NCBI RefSeq assembly: GCF_910594005.1
Contig: NC_057827.1
Coordinates: forward strand, 5,270,001 to 5,334,000
DNA length: 64,000 nt
Direction of reading: 5' to 3'
From: Cervus elaphus
Lineage: Eukaryota > Chordata > Mammalia > Artiodactyla > Cervidae
Below are positions 22,600 to 35,860 of the stretch, piece after piece; position 1 is the first letter of the stretch, and each line of letters begins with the position of its first letter. The notes beneath the pieces were generated by a model. It was not told the origin of the DNA. It worked only from the letters and a program-made list of their open reading frames with translations, and ran no database searches. The position numbers and the translations under genes were made by a program.

Positions 22600-25500
22600 T
22601 TTGGTGCTGAAACAAATTCTCTTGTTAGGTGATCATGAATCCAGCACTGTTCACCATAGTTTATCAATTGCAGACTCAAACCTGCCAGAAAAACACACTG
22701 GTTCATTTTTTCTTCATTACAACAACAGCTTTAGTCAATTTTTTTCTAATTTTCTGAAAGAAAGAGGCTGCTTGTTGGGAAGACATATGAGAGTACAGGT
22801 TTATCTAATCTGGTTAATGAAAGAAGACATGGTCCCATGAACTCTTGTCTCATGGAAAGGTACATTGTGTCCCACAAGTATTTTTATTAAGCTCCAAAAT
22901 TTCAGGGAAACATGTTTTTGTGAAACTGGGAATTGGGGCCTGATTGGAAAAGAATTTTCCACCAGTGAGACCTGGATAGTTGCAGCCTCAAACCTGCAAG
23001 AAAAGCCAACTGGTTCATTTCCCTTTTCATTAGGACAACAAATTTGGTGAAGGTTTTTAGTTTTCAGAAAGAAACAGGTCGCTTGCCACTTATTGCTGGG
23101 AAGTCATTTGACAGTACAGATTCATCTACTCAGGGTAACAACAGGTATGGCAGTCAACGCTCACAAAACACTCTCCCCTAACCCCTCTTCCCTTGGAATT
23201 GTACAGTGGAGGCATAGTGGTGTCCTAAAAAAGTTCTGAAAATGCAGGGAAACATGTTTTTGTGAACCTGGGCATTAGGGCCTGATGGCTAAAGAAGTAT
23301 TTTCCAACTGTGAGAGCTCAAAAGCAGTAGCCTCAAACCTACCAGAGAAATACACTGGTTCATATCTCTCATTACAACATAGATATGCTCAAGATTCCAA
23401 TTTTCACAAAGAAACAGACTGCTTGCCACTTTTTACTGGAAAATCATCTGATAGTACAGATTCACTTAATCAAGTTAACAAGATGTATGGTAGACAACAC
23501 TCACAGAACACTGTCCCCTGACCTCTTTTCTCATGGAATTGCACATTGTGTCTTGGGAGAGTCTTTACACAGCTCTCAAATTCCTAGGGAAAATGTTCTT
23601 GTGAAACAGGGAATTGGGTCCTGATGGCAAATTATTATTTTTTCCCCCAGTGCCAGAAAAACACACTGGTTCATTTTCTCTTAATTATAACAGCACTTTT
23701 TGTCATGACTTGATTTTTCTGAAATAAAAAGGATGCTACTAGTTTCTGGCTTGGAAGTCATCTGACAGTACAGTTTCACCTATTTAGAGTAATAACTGGT
23801 ATCACAGTCAACACTCACAGAACACTGTCCCCTATATATTTTGTCATGAAATGGTACAGTGTGTCCTAGGTGTGTCTTTACACTACTTTGAAAAACCTGG
23901 AAAAATGCTTTTGTGAACCTGGGAACTGGATCCTTATGGTAAAAGCTATGTTTTCCAACTTTGGGATCTGGATAATTGCAGCCTCAATCCTGCCTGAAAA
24001 ACACACTGGTTCTTTGTTCTCTTCATTGCATGAACAGCTTTGGTCACGATTTTGAGTTTTCTGAAAGAAACAGGCTGTTTGAAACTTCTTGCTGGGATGT
24101 CAGCTGATTTCCATTTCACCTAAATAAAATAACAACCAAAATGGCAGTCAACACTCACAGAACACTCTCTTTGTCTCTTTTCTCATGGAATGTTACACTT
24201 TGTCCTAGGTGTGTCTTTACACAAATCTGAAACTACAGGGACACATTTTCATGTGAACCTGGGAATTGGGGTCAGATGGCAAAAAAACGAATTTTGCCAT
24301 TTTGAAACCTGGATAGTTGCAGCTTAAAAACATGCCTGAAAAACACTAGTTCATTTTTTTCTTCATTAAAAGAACAGCTTAATTCTAGACTTTAAGCTTT
24401 CTGAAACCAACAGTTTGCTTGCCATTTCTCAGGGAAGTCATCTGACAGTAGTTTTACCTAACCCTAGGATTAACTGGTATTGTAGTCAACAGTCAAAGAA
24501 CACTGTCGTGTGACCTCTTTTCTCATGGAATGGTACATTGTTTCCTAAGTTTATGTTTACAAAGTTTTGAAATTGAAGGGAAGCACTTGGAAGTTGGGGC
24601 CTGATAGCAAAAGAAATATTTTCCCACTGTGTAAGCTCTATACTTGCAGCCTCAAGCCTGCCAGAAAAACACAGTGGTTCATTTTTCTCTTCATTACCAC
24701 AGCTTTGGTCAATGTTTTGAATTTTCTGAAAGAAACAAGCTGCTGGACACTGTTTTATTGGGAAGTCATCTAATAGTACTGGTTAACCTAATTAGGGAAA
24801 CAACAGATATGGCAGTCAGCAATCAAAGAACACTCATGATGGCTTTTCTCATGTAATGGCACTGTGTTTTCTAGGTGTGTCTTTACAAAGCTCTGAAAAC
24901 ACAGGAAACATATTTTGTGAACCCAGGAATTGAGATCTTATGGCAAAAGAAAAGTTTTCCTTCAGTGAAACCTGGACAATTGCAGCATTAAATTTGACAG
25001 AAAAACACACTGGTTCATTTTTCTCTTCATTACAGCAACAGCTTTGGTCTAGTTTTTGAGTGTTCTGAAAGCAACAGGCTGCTTGTCACTCCTTGCTAAG
25101 AAGTCATGGACAATACAGTTTCACCTAATCAGGATAACAACAGATATGAAAGTCAACACTCACAAAACACTCTCCTCTGATCTCTTTTCTCATGGATTTG
25201 TCTTAGGAGTATCTTTACAGAGCTCTGAAACTGCAGGCAAACATGTTTGTAAACATTGGAATTGGAGACTAATGGCAAAATAATTCCCTCAGTAAATACA
25301 GGAGAGTTTCAGACTTAAACTTGTCAGAAAAACACAGCGATTCAATTTTCCCTTCATTGTAACAACAGTTTTGGTCGAGTTTTTGAGTTTTCTGAAAGCA
25401 ACAGGCTGCTTCCCACTTCTTGCAGGGAAGTCATCTGTTTCATCTAATCCAAGTAACCATCGGTATTCATTTCAGCAGCTACAGAGCACTCTCTCCTAAC

Positions 25501-28500
25501 AACTTTTCTCATGGAATGGTACAATGTGTCCTAGGAGTGTTTCACAGAGCTTTGAAACAGCCAGGAAAATACTTTTGTGAAACTGGTAGTTGGGTCCTTA
25601 TGTTAAAAGCAATATTTTCTACTTTTGGCAGTTGGATAATTGCAGCATCCTGCCAGAAAAACACTGGTTCATTTTTCTCTTCATGACAACAACCGCTTTG
25701 GTCCAGCTTTTGAATTTTCTTAAAGAAACTGGATGCTTGACATTTCTTTCCAGGAAGTAATCTGACAGTACAGTTTCACTTAACCAAAATAACAACCAAT
25801 ATGCAGTCAACACTACAGAGCACTCTCCTCTGACCTCTTTTCTCATAGAATGGTTCAATGTGTTCCAGGAGCATCTTAACTCTTATTCAACTGCAGGGAA
25901 AGACATTTTTGTGAACTTGGGAATTGGGGCCTGATGGCAAAAGAAGTATTTTCCCCCAGTGAAAGCTGGATAGTTACTGCCTCAAACTTGCACAAGACAT
26001 ACTGGTTCATTTTTCTCTTCATTACAACATCAGCTTTGGTCATGATTTTGAGTTTTCTGAAATAAAGATGATGTTCCAACTTCTTTATGAGTACAATTAC
26101 GGCAGTCAATACTCATGGAACACTCTCCCCTCACACCTTTTCTCACTGAATGGTACAGAGTGTCCCAGGTGTGTCTTTAGAAAGCTCTTAAAATGTCCAC
26201 AAACATGTTTTTGTGAACCTAGCAATTTGGGCTTGTTGGCAATAGAAGTTGTACTGTTTTTTTTTTTTTTTTTTTTTTGGTTTTTTCTTTTTTTTTCCCA
26301 TTGTGAAAACTGCAGCCTCAACCAGCAAGAAAAACATACTGGTCATTTTTACCTTCATTACAGCAACAACTTTCTCTATGCTTTTGAGTCTTTTAGAAAA
26401 ACAGGCTGCTATCCACTTCTTCTCATAAGTCATCTGACAGTACAATTCCACCTAATAAAAGTGACAACAGGTATGGCAGTCAACACTCACAGAATATTCT
26501 CCCCTGACATTTTTTTTCTCATGGAATGGTACAGTGTGTCCTAGGAGTGACTTTATATAACTGAAAAACCAGGAAACACGTTTTTGTGAGCCTGAGAACT
26601 GGGCCTTTATCATGGTACAATATATTTTAGGAGTCTCTTCACACGGCTCTGAAAATGCAGGGAAACATGGTTTTTTTTGTTTGTTTGTTTGTTTGTTTGT
26701 TTTAATCTAGAAATTGGGGCCTGGTGGCAAAAGAATTATTTTCCCCCAGTGAAACCTGGAAAATTTCAGCCTTTTAAACTTGCCAGAAAAACACACACTT
26801 CATGTTTCATTTCATTACAGCAAAAGCTTTGTTCGTGATTTTTTTTTTTCTGAAATAAAAAAGATGCTTCCAAATTTTTGCTGGCAAGACATCTGACAGT
26901 ACTGTTTCATGTAATCAGAGTAGCTACATGTATGTCAGTCAACACTTACAGAACACTCTCCCCCACCACTTTTTTCTTTAAATGGTAGATTGTGTCCTAC
27001 CAGTGTCTCTACATAGTTTGGACTGCAGGGGAAATGTTTTTGTGAACCTCGGAACTGGGGCCTGATGGTTAAAGAAATACTTTCCTACTATGAAAAGTGG
27101 ATTGTTGAAGTCAAAATTGCCAAATAAACACACTGTAATTATCTCTTCATTACAACAGGCTGGTCAAGATTTTGCATTTTCTGAAATAGAAAGGATGCTT
27201 CCAAATTCTAGCTGGGATGTCAACTGACAGTTCAGATTCACTTAATCAGAGTAACAACAGGTATGGCAGTCAACACTCACAGAACACCCTCCCTTGACTC
27301 TCTTGGAATGGTACAATGTTTCCTAGGTGTGTCTTTACACAACTCTTAAACAACCAGATAACATGCCTTTGTGAACTTGGGAACTGGGCTCTTTTGGTAG
27401 AAGCATTGTTTTCCACCAGTAAAAGCTGGATAATTGTAGCCTCAAATGTGCCAAAGAAACCAACTGATTTATGTTTCTCTTCACTCCACAACAGTTTTGA
27501 CATGATTTTTAGTTTTCTGAAAGCATCAGGCTGCTTGCAACTTCTTCCTAGGAAGTCATCTGACAGTACAGTTTCACCTAACATGGGTAAGTAGAGGTAT
27601 GACAGTCAACACTCACAGAACATTCTCCCCTGACATATTTTAACATGAACTGATGCTATATGTCCTAGGACTATCCTTATACAGTTGGGAAACTACTGGG
27701 AAACATGTTTTTTGTGAACCTGAGAGTTGGGACCTGATGGTAATGAAAGTGAAAGTGAAAGCTGGCTAGGTGTAGCCTTAAACATGCCAGAAAAGAACAC
27801 TGACTCATTTTTTTTCTTCAGTACGACAACTTGGTCATGATTTTCGGTTTTCAAATGTAGGGGATCCTTCTGTCTTCTTTGGGCAGTCATCTGACAGTAC
27901 AGCTTCACCTCTGCAGTATACCTAGAGGTATGGCAGTCAACAGTCACAGAACACTCTAGCCTGACATCTTTTCTTATGGAATGGTACAGTGTGTCTAGTT
28001 GTGTCTTTACTCAACTCTGAAAAACCAGGAATCCTGCTTTTGTGAACCTGTGAATTGGGCCCTTATGGTAAAGTTATATTTTCCACCTTGGAAGAATTGC
28101 AGCCTCAAAACTGCCAGAAAAATCCACTGGTCCATTTTTCTCCTCATAAAAACAATAGATGTGGTCAAAATTTCAGTTTTCTCAAAACAATATGCTTAAT
28201 TGCAGCAACAGATTTAGTCAAGAATTTTTTTAGTTTTCTGAAAGAAACAGGGTGATTTCCACTTCCTGCTGGGAAGTTATCTTACAGTACAGCTTCAGCT
28301 AATCAGGGTAACAACAGGAATGGCAGGGACCACTCACAGAACATTCTCCCTTAACAACTTTTCTCATGTGGTGGTACAGTGTGTCCTAGGTATGTCTTTA
28401 CACAAATCTGAAACAAGTAGGAAGCAATCTTTTGTGTAGATGGAAATTGGTCTCTTATGGAATAAGCAATATTTTCTGTCTGTGGCACGTGGATAATTGC

Positions 28501-31451
28501 AGCCTCAAACCTGCCAGAAAAACACTGCTGCATTTTTCCCATCATTACAGAAACAGTTTGCATCAAGTTTTTGAGTTTTCTGAAAGAAAAAGACTGCTTG
28601 CCACATCTTGTTGGGAAGTCATATGACAGTACTGTTTCACCTAATCAGGGTAACCAGAGGTATGCCATTTTACACATAAAGAACATTCTTCCCTGACATT
28701 TTTCTCATGGGATGCTTCATTGTGTCCTAGCTGTGTCTTTACACAGATCTGAAACTGCAGTGAAATGTATTTTTGTGAACCTGGGAATTGGGGCTGATGG
28801 CAAAAAAAAAAAAAAAAAAAAAAAAAATTATCCCCAGTGAGAAGCTGAATATTTGCAATCATAAACTTTCCAGAAAAACACACTGATTCATGTTTCTTTG
28901 AATTAGAACATCAGCTTTGGTCATGATTTTTATTTTCTGAAATTAAAAAGGATGCTCTGAATTCTTCCTTTGAAGTCATCTAAAATAGAGTTTCACCTAA
29001 TCAGAGTAACTATAGGTATGGCAGTCAACACTCGCAGAACACTCTCCCCTGACATCTTCTTTCATGAAATGCTAGTGTGCCATAGTTGTGTCTTTACCCA
29101 ACTCTGAAGCTGTCAGGAAACCTGGTTTTGTGAACAAAGGAATTGGGCCCTTATGGTAAAACTTATATTTTCTATCTTTGGAAACTGAATAATTGCAGCA
29201 TCAAACCTGCCAAACAACAACAACAAAAAAACTGGTGGTTCATCTTACTCATCATCACAACAACAGATTTGGTCAAGTTTTTTTGTTTTTTTGTTTTGTT
29301 TTTTTTTAGTTTTCTGAAAGCTAAAGGCTACTTTCCACTTCTTTCTGTGAAATCATCTGACAGTAAATTTTGCCTAATCAGAGTAGCAACTGGTATGGTA
29401 GTCAACATCACAGAGCACTCACTTGACATCTTTTCTCAGAGAATGGTATAATAAGTTCTATCAGTGTCTTTGCAGAGCTCTGAAATTGCAGCAAAATGTT
29501 TTTGTGAACCTGGGAATTGGGGCCTGATGACAAGTTTTTTGATTTGTTTTGTTTTGTTTTGTTTTTCCCAGTGAAACCTGGATAGTTTCAGCCTTAAACT
29601 TGCCAGAAAAACACACAGGATCATTTTTCTTTTCATTATAGCCACATCTTTGGTCATGATTTTGAGTTTTCTGAAATAAAAAGGATGCTTCCTTCCCAGC
29701 ACAGAAGTCATCTGACAGTACAGTTTCACCTGATCAGGGTAGCGACAGCACTCACAGAACACCCTCCACTGGCATCTTCTCTCATGTAATGATGCAGTGT
29801 ACCCTAGATGTGTATTTTCACAAGTCCAAAACAGCCAGAAGCATGCTTTTATGAACCTGAGAATTGGGACCTAGTGGTCAAAACTGTATTTATCATCTTT
29901 GCAAGTTGGAAAATTGCAGCCTCAGACCTACCAGAAAAACCCACTGGTTCATGTTTCTCTTCATTACAACAGTTTCAGTCAAATTTCTGAGTTTTCTGAA
30001 AGAAATAGCTGCTTGCGTTGTAACTTCTTGCTGGAAAGACACCTAATAGTACTGTTTCATCTAATCGGGTTAACAACAAGTATGGCAGTCAACACTCCAA
30101 GAACACTCTACCATGACATGTTTTCTCTTGGAATGGTACAATGTGTCCTAGGAATGTCTTTAAATAGCTCTGAAACTGCAGATCAGCATGTTTATGTGAA
30201 CCAGAGTATTGGGGCCTGATGGCAAAAGAAGTATTTTCCCTCAGTGAACCCTGGGTAGTTGCAGCAATCATGCCAGAGAAGCACACTGGTTCATTTTGGT
30301 CTTCATTACAGCAGCAGTTTTGGCCATGATTTTGAGTTTCTGATATAAAAAGGATGCCTCTGAATTTCCTCTGGGAAGTCATCTGGCAGCAAAGTTGCAT
30401 GTAATCAGAGTAACAACAGGTGTGACAATAAGCACTGACAGAGCCCTCGCCCCTGACATCTCAGTCACATCGTGTTTCAAAGTGTCATAGGCGCATCTCC
30501 ATACAACTTTGACATAGTCAAGAATCGTGCTTTTTTTTTTCTTTTTTTTCTTTTTTTTTTATTTCAACTACAGAGGGCAGGTCTTTATTCCCAATCCCGA
30601 TCCCCCCTCCCACAGAATCGTGCTTTTTGAACCCGAGAATTGGGCTCTTATGGTAAAAGATATATTTTCTACCTTTGGAAGCTGTATATGCACAGCCTCA
30701 AGCCTCCAGAAAACACACTGGTTCACTTTTCTCTTCATTACAAAAGTAGAATTGGTCATGTTTTAGAGATTACTGAAAGCAACACGATGCTTTCCACTTC
30801 TTGCTGGAAAGTCATCTGATAGTACTGTTTCACCTAAACAGAGTAAACTGCTATGTTAGTCAACACTCACAAAACACTCCTCCCTTACATCTTTTCTCAA
30901 GGAAAGGGGAATATGTCCTAGGAGTGTCTTTACATAGCTCTGAAACTGTAGGAAAACATGCTTTTGTTGGGGCCTTATGGCAAAAGATTAATTTTCACCC
31001 AGTGAATGCTGGAAACTTGCAGTCTTAAACCTGCCAGAAAAAAAAAAAAAAAGATTCATTTTGCTCTTCATTACAACAATAGTTTTGGTCATGATATTGA
31101 GTTGTCTGAAATAGAATGTCTCCAAAATTAGGCTGGGAAGTCACTTTATCAGAGTAACAACAGTTAAAGCAGTAAGAACCCATAGAACCCTCTCCCCTGA
31201 CATCCTTTCTCATGGAATAGTACCTTGTGTCCTAGGTGTGTCTTTACACAACTATGAGACAGCCAGGAAACATGCTCTGGTGAACCCTGGGATTGGGCCC
31301 ATATGGAAAAAGCTATATTTTCTAACTTTGAAAGCTGGATAATGGCTGTCCAAAAAACTTCCAGAAAAACACACTGCTTCATTTTTCTCTTTATCGCATC
31401 AACAGATTTGGTCACATTTTTTAGTTTCCTGAAAGAAACAGGCTGCATTCC
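22600..31451. repeat. tandem array segment 1
   Basis: About 26 units. The left edge is fuzzy: the BovB fades by about 22590 and the first clear array block is CTCAAACCTGCCAGAAAAAC near 22674. Irregular units: a shortened one at about 26.59-26.70 kb (some 220 bp missing, junction CCTTTATCATGGTAC) and a lengthened one near 28.16-28.26 kb (partial duplication of the CAGTTTTCT region). Local expansions: T tract at 26257-26297, TTTG repeats near 26675-26701, an A run at 28801-28827. From about 27 kb onward type A and type B units alternate. Confidence 0.92.
30536..30613 (-). pseudogene. tiny processed pseudogene: mRNA 3' end with poly(A)
   Basis: On the minus strand this is 53 nt of non-array sequence (30613 down to 30561) followed by an A-rich tail (30560-30536, interrupted by two G). 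It contains the polyadenylation signal AATAAA (TTTATT at 30584-30589 on the + strand) 23 nt before the tail. A perfect 15-bp duplication AGAATCGTGCTTTTT at 30521-30535 and 30614-30628 flanks the insert. These are the marks of an L1-mediated insertion of the extreme 3' end of a cellular mRNA. I do not recognise the parent gene. Confidence 0.82.
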
Positions 31452-31856
31452 TGTCAGGGGACGTTCAACTTTAAGGGATCCAATATGTTGCATTTTATTC
31501 CTTTGTGCGCCATTTCTCAAAGACTCTCTCTTCCTTATCAGTTCCTGGAATACAGGAATGAGCAGAACTGTACACAGCTCTCAGGACTGAGATCATGGGA
31601 ATGAGCTCCTGCTTGGATTCCCTTCAGTGACTCTCTTCAGTGACCTTTTACTTACAAGACTACCCATGTTTTTGCAACTGATGGAATTTCATTCTTAATG
31701 GCTGTGTAATCATTTTATTGAAGATATATAAGCATGTATCTCTGTAAATAAAGTACCCTTGTTTCACTCAAGACTTGGGTACCCCGTGTCCTTCTTTTCT
31801 TTGCTTTCTTTTTGTCAACTCCAGTCCCCAGGTCCCGGTCTGTAAAGACTATAACA
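31452..31856 (+). mobile_element. solo LTR with 6-bp duplication, probable ERVK-like
   Basis: 405-bp insert with TG...CA ends in the array, flanked by CATTCC (31446-31451) and CATTTC (31857-31862). Collapsing one copy restores a normal unit length. It contains TATATAAG at 31725-31732, a polyadenylation signal AATAAA at 31747-31752, then a C/T-rich end. It shares no obvious blocks with the other LTRs in the window, and the 6-bp duplication suggests a class II (beta-like) element. No internal sequence remains. Confidence 0.8.
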
Positions 31857-34800
31857 CATTTCTATCCTTGCTAGGAAGTCAGCTAACAGTACTGTTTCAT
31901 CTAATCAGGGTAACAATAAGTATCACAATCAATACTCAAAGAACACTCTCCCTTGAACTCTAGTCTTGTAAAATGGTACAAGTGTTTCCTAGGTGTGTCT
32001 TTGCAATGCTCTGAAAATGCAGAGAAATATGTTATTGTGAACCAGAGAATTGGGCCTTATTGGCAAATGAAGTGTTTTCTCCCTGTGATAGCTGCATATT
32101 TGAGGCTCAAACCTGCCAAAAAACCACACTGGTTCATTTTTCTCTTCATTACAGCAAGAGCTTTGGTATGGTTTTGGAGTTTTCTGAAAATAAACAGGTT
32201 GCTTGCCAATTCTTGTGGGAAGTACAGTTTCACCTAAGCAGGGTAACAATAGTTATGGCTTTCCACACTCACAGAACACTCTCCCCTGACAACTTTTTTT
32301 AATGTTATGGTAGAGTCTGTCATAGCTGTCTTTACGCAACTGTGAAATAGTCAGGAAATATGTTTTTTGAACCTGGGAATTGGGACCTTAGGTAAAATCT
32401 ATACTTTCCATCTTCAGAAGTTGGATATTTGCAGCCTCAAAATTTACAGAAAACACACTGGTTCTTTTTTCTCTTCATTATAGCAACAACTTGGTCAAGT
32501 TTTTGAGTATTCTGGAAGCAACAGCCTGCTTGCCCTTTCTTGCTGGGATGTCATCTGTCAGTACAGTTTCACCTAACCAGAGTAACAACTGGTATGTTAG
32601 TCAATACTCATAGAACACTCCTACCTGACATTTTTTTTCTTATAGAATGGTAATGTGTGCTAGGAGTGTCTTTATACTGCTCTAAAATGACAGGAAAAAG
32701 TACTTTTGTGAATCTTGGAGTTGGAGCCAGATGGAAGAAAAATATTTTCCCCAGTGACAGCTGGATATTTGCAGGAATGCACCAGGCATAAAAGCACACT
32801 GGCTCATTTTTCTCTCCATTAAAACAACAGCTTTGGTCATGATTTTGAGTTTACTTATATATAAAGGATGCTTCCTACTTCCTGCTGGGAAGTAATCTGA
32901 CAGTACATTTTCACCTAACCAGAGTAACAATAGGTATGGAATTCAAAACTCACAGACTCTCCCCTGACATCTTTTCTCATGTATCCTAGGATACAGTGCA
33001 TCCTAGATGTGTCTTTAATCAGCTCATAAACAGCCAGGAAACATGATTTTGTGAATCTGGGAATTGAATGTTTATAGTAAAAGCAATATTTTCAACATGT
33101 GGACACTGGTAATTACAGCCTCAGACCTGCCATAAAAACACACTGGTTCATTTTACTCTTCATCACAACAACAGCTTTGGTGTAGCTTTTGAGTTTTCTG
33201 AAAGAAACATGCTGCTTGCCACTTCTGGTTTGGAGGTCAGTACAGTTTCACAAAATCAGGGTAACAATAAGTATGGCAGTCAACACTCAAAGAACACTCT
33301 CCTCTGACCTCTTTTCTCATGAAATGGTTCAGGGTTTCCTAGGGGTTTCTTTACAAAGCTCTAAAATGCAGGGGAACATGTTTTGTGACCCTGGGAATTG
33401 GGACCTGCTGGCAAAAAGTATTTTCCTACTGTGAAAGCTGTGTAGTTTTAGCTGCAAAGCTGCCAGACAAACACAGTGGTTCATTATTCTCTTCCTCACA
33501 ACAACAGTTTTGGTCTAGTTTATGGGTTTTCTGAAAGAATCTGGGTGCCCATCACTTCTTGCTGGGAAGTCATCTGACAGTATAGCTTCACCTAATCAGG
33601 GTAACAACAGATATGGTAGTCAATACTCACAGAACACTCTCACCTGACATCTTTTCTCATAGAATGGTACAATGTGGCCTAGGATTGTCTTTACACAGCT
33701 CTGAGACTACAGGGAAATATGCTTTTGGGAACCTGGTAATTGGGGTCTGAAGTCAAAAGTATTTTCCCCAAGTGAAACCTGGATAGTTGTAGCCTTAAAT
33801 TTGACAGTAAAATACGCTGGCTCATTTTGCACTCCATTAAACAACAATTTTGTTCCTGATTTTGAATTTTCTAAAATAGGAAGGATGCTTCCAACTTCTG
33901 GCTGGGAATTCATTTGACAGTACAGTTTCACTTAATCAGGATAACAGCAAGTATGACTGTTACCATTCAGAGCTCTCCCCTTATGTCTTTTATCATGGGA
34001 TGGTACATTGTGTCCTAGGAGTGTCTACACACAGCTCTGAAACTGCAAGGAACCATACTTTTTGTGAATCACAATATTGGGGCTTAATGGCCAAAGAAGT
34101 ATTTTGCCCCAGAGAAACCTGGAGAGTTTCAGCCTGAAACTTGCCTGAGAAACACACAGGCTCATGTTTCTCTTCACTACAACAGCAGATTTGGGCATGA
34201 TGTTGAGTTTTCTGAAATGAAAACAATGCTTTTGACTTGGTGCTGGGAATTCATCTGACAGTATAATTTCAACTAATCAGAGTAACAAAATGTAAGACAG
34301 CCAATAACCACAGAACACTCTCCCCTGATATCTTTTCTCATGGAATGGAACAGTGTGTCCTAGGTGTTGCCTGTGCACAATTCTGAACAAGAAATGATTT
34401 TTTGTGTGTGAACCTGGGAACTGAGGTCTGATGACAAAGAATTATGTTCCCACTGTGAAAGTTGGATAGTTGCAGCCTCAAATCTTCCAGTAAAACACAC
34501 TGGTTCATTTCTCTTTTCATTAAAACAACAGCTTTTGTCTAGTTTTTAGTTTTCTGAAAGAAACAGGCTGCTTGCCACTTATTGCTGGGAAGTCACCTGT
34601 CAGTACAAATTCACCTAATCAGGGTAACAAATGTATGGCAGTCAGAACTCACAGAACACCCTTTCCTGAAATATCTTCTCATGGAATGGTACAGTGTCCC
34701 CTAGTTATATCTTTACACAACTCTGAAACATCCAAGAAACATGATTTTGTGAGTTTGGGAATTTGACCCTTATGATAAAAACAATATTTTCAACCTGTGG

Positions 34801-35351
34801 AGGCAGGATATTGTCAGTCTTAAGCCTTCCAGAAAAGCAATCTGATTCACTTTTCACTTCATTAGAACAACAACTTTGGTCATGCTTTTGAGTATTCTGA
34901 AAGAAACAGGCTGCTTGTCACTTCTCACTGGGAAATCACTTGACAGTGCTGTTTCACCTAATCTGTGTAACAAGAGGCATGACATTCAGTACTCCAAGAA
35001 CAATCTCCATTGTCCTCTTTTCTCATAGAATGGCACAGTGTTTCCTAGGTGTGTCTTTACAAAGCTCTGAAAATCTAAGGAAACATTTCTTTTGTGATCC
35101 TGGGAAATGGGGCCTGATGGCAAAAGAAATATTTCCCCACAGTGAAGGCTGGATAGTTGCAGTCTTAATCTTTCCATTAAAAAACAAACAAACAAAAAAA
35201 AACAAAAAACACTGGTTAATTTTTCTCTGCATTACAACAATAGCTTGGTCATAATTTTTATTTTTTTTTTTTTGAAAGAACTATGCTGCTTGCCACTTCT
35301 TCCTGTAAAGCCACCTGACTACCATTTCACCTAATCAGGGAAACAGCAAAT
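31857..35351. repeat. tandem array segment 2
   Basis: About 10 units, continuing the phase interrupted by the LTR. Alternation of type A and type B persists to about 33.4 kb, after which A-type units follow one another. An AAAC-rich expansion lies at 35178-35208. Confidence 0.92.
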
Positions 35352-35841
35352 TGAGAGTGTTAACAGCCTCAGTAGGGAGGCCAGAGGTCCCCGAGAGTCA
35401 GAGGAAATAAACTACACTGGCAGATTTTTTTTCCCTCCTCTGCTGATGAAACCAGCTCTGCGAAAGACTAACCATTTTTTTTTTCTTTTCTCAAACCTTG
35501 GATTCCTATTGACTCAGCAAACCAGTATTCATGTCAATTGCTTTTATGTCATTCCCAGGATTTGGGGATGACAAATCTTGTGCTATTTTATACCAAAAAT
35601 GCATATTGTGGAAGAGAAACCAGGTGAAACATCTCTCTCTTCTCTGATTAGCAGCTCTTGCCAAAAACTAGCAAGGAGGCTTTCTTTCTGCCCCCTTCTG
35701 ATGTCTGTGTTGGAAGCTTTAAAATTCTGTTACACAAAAAGCTTCAGTGGTCAAGCCTGGTCTCTGGCCCCAGAAAGAACTCCTCTCCTCCAGAGGTCAT
35801 GACTCCTGGGGTAGCGCATGGCTTGAAGCATCTACCTTTCA
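35352..35841 (+). repeat. 5' LTR of the + strand provirus
   Basis: Starts TGAGAGTGTTAACAGCC and ends CATCTACCTTTCA. The R/U5 side shares CCCCCTTCTGATGTCTGTGT, CAAGCCTGGTCTCTGGCCCC and a CTCCTCTCCTCCAGAGG block with the other LTRs of the group. Confidence 0.87.
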
Positions 35842-35844
35842 TCT

Positions 35845-35860
35845 TAGGGGTGTCCTGGAT
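35845..35860 (+). other. primer-binding site, tRNA-Pro-like
   Basis: TAGGGGTGTCCTGGAT follows the LTR end by 3 nt. It fits the tRNA-Pro type site common in gamma-like retroviruses if a 2-nt deletion and three substitutions are allowed. The corresponding place in the other provirus (52626-52648, minus) supports the reading. Confidence 0.6.
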
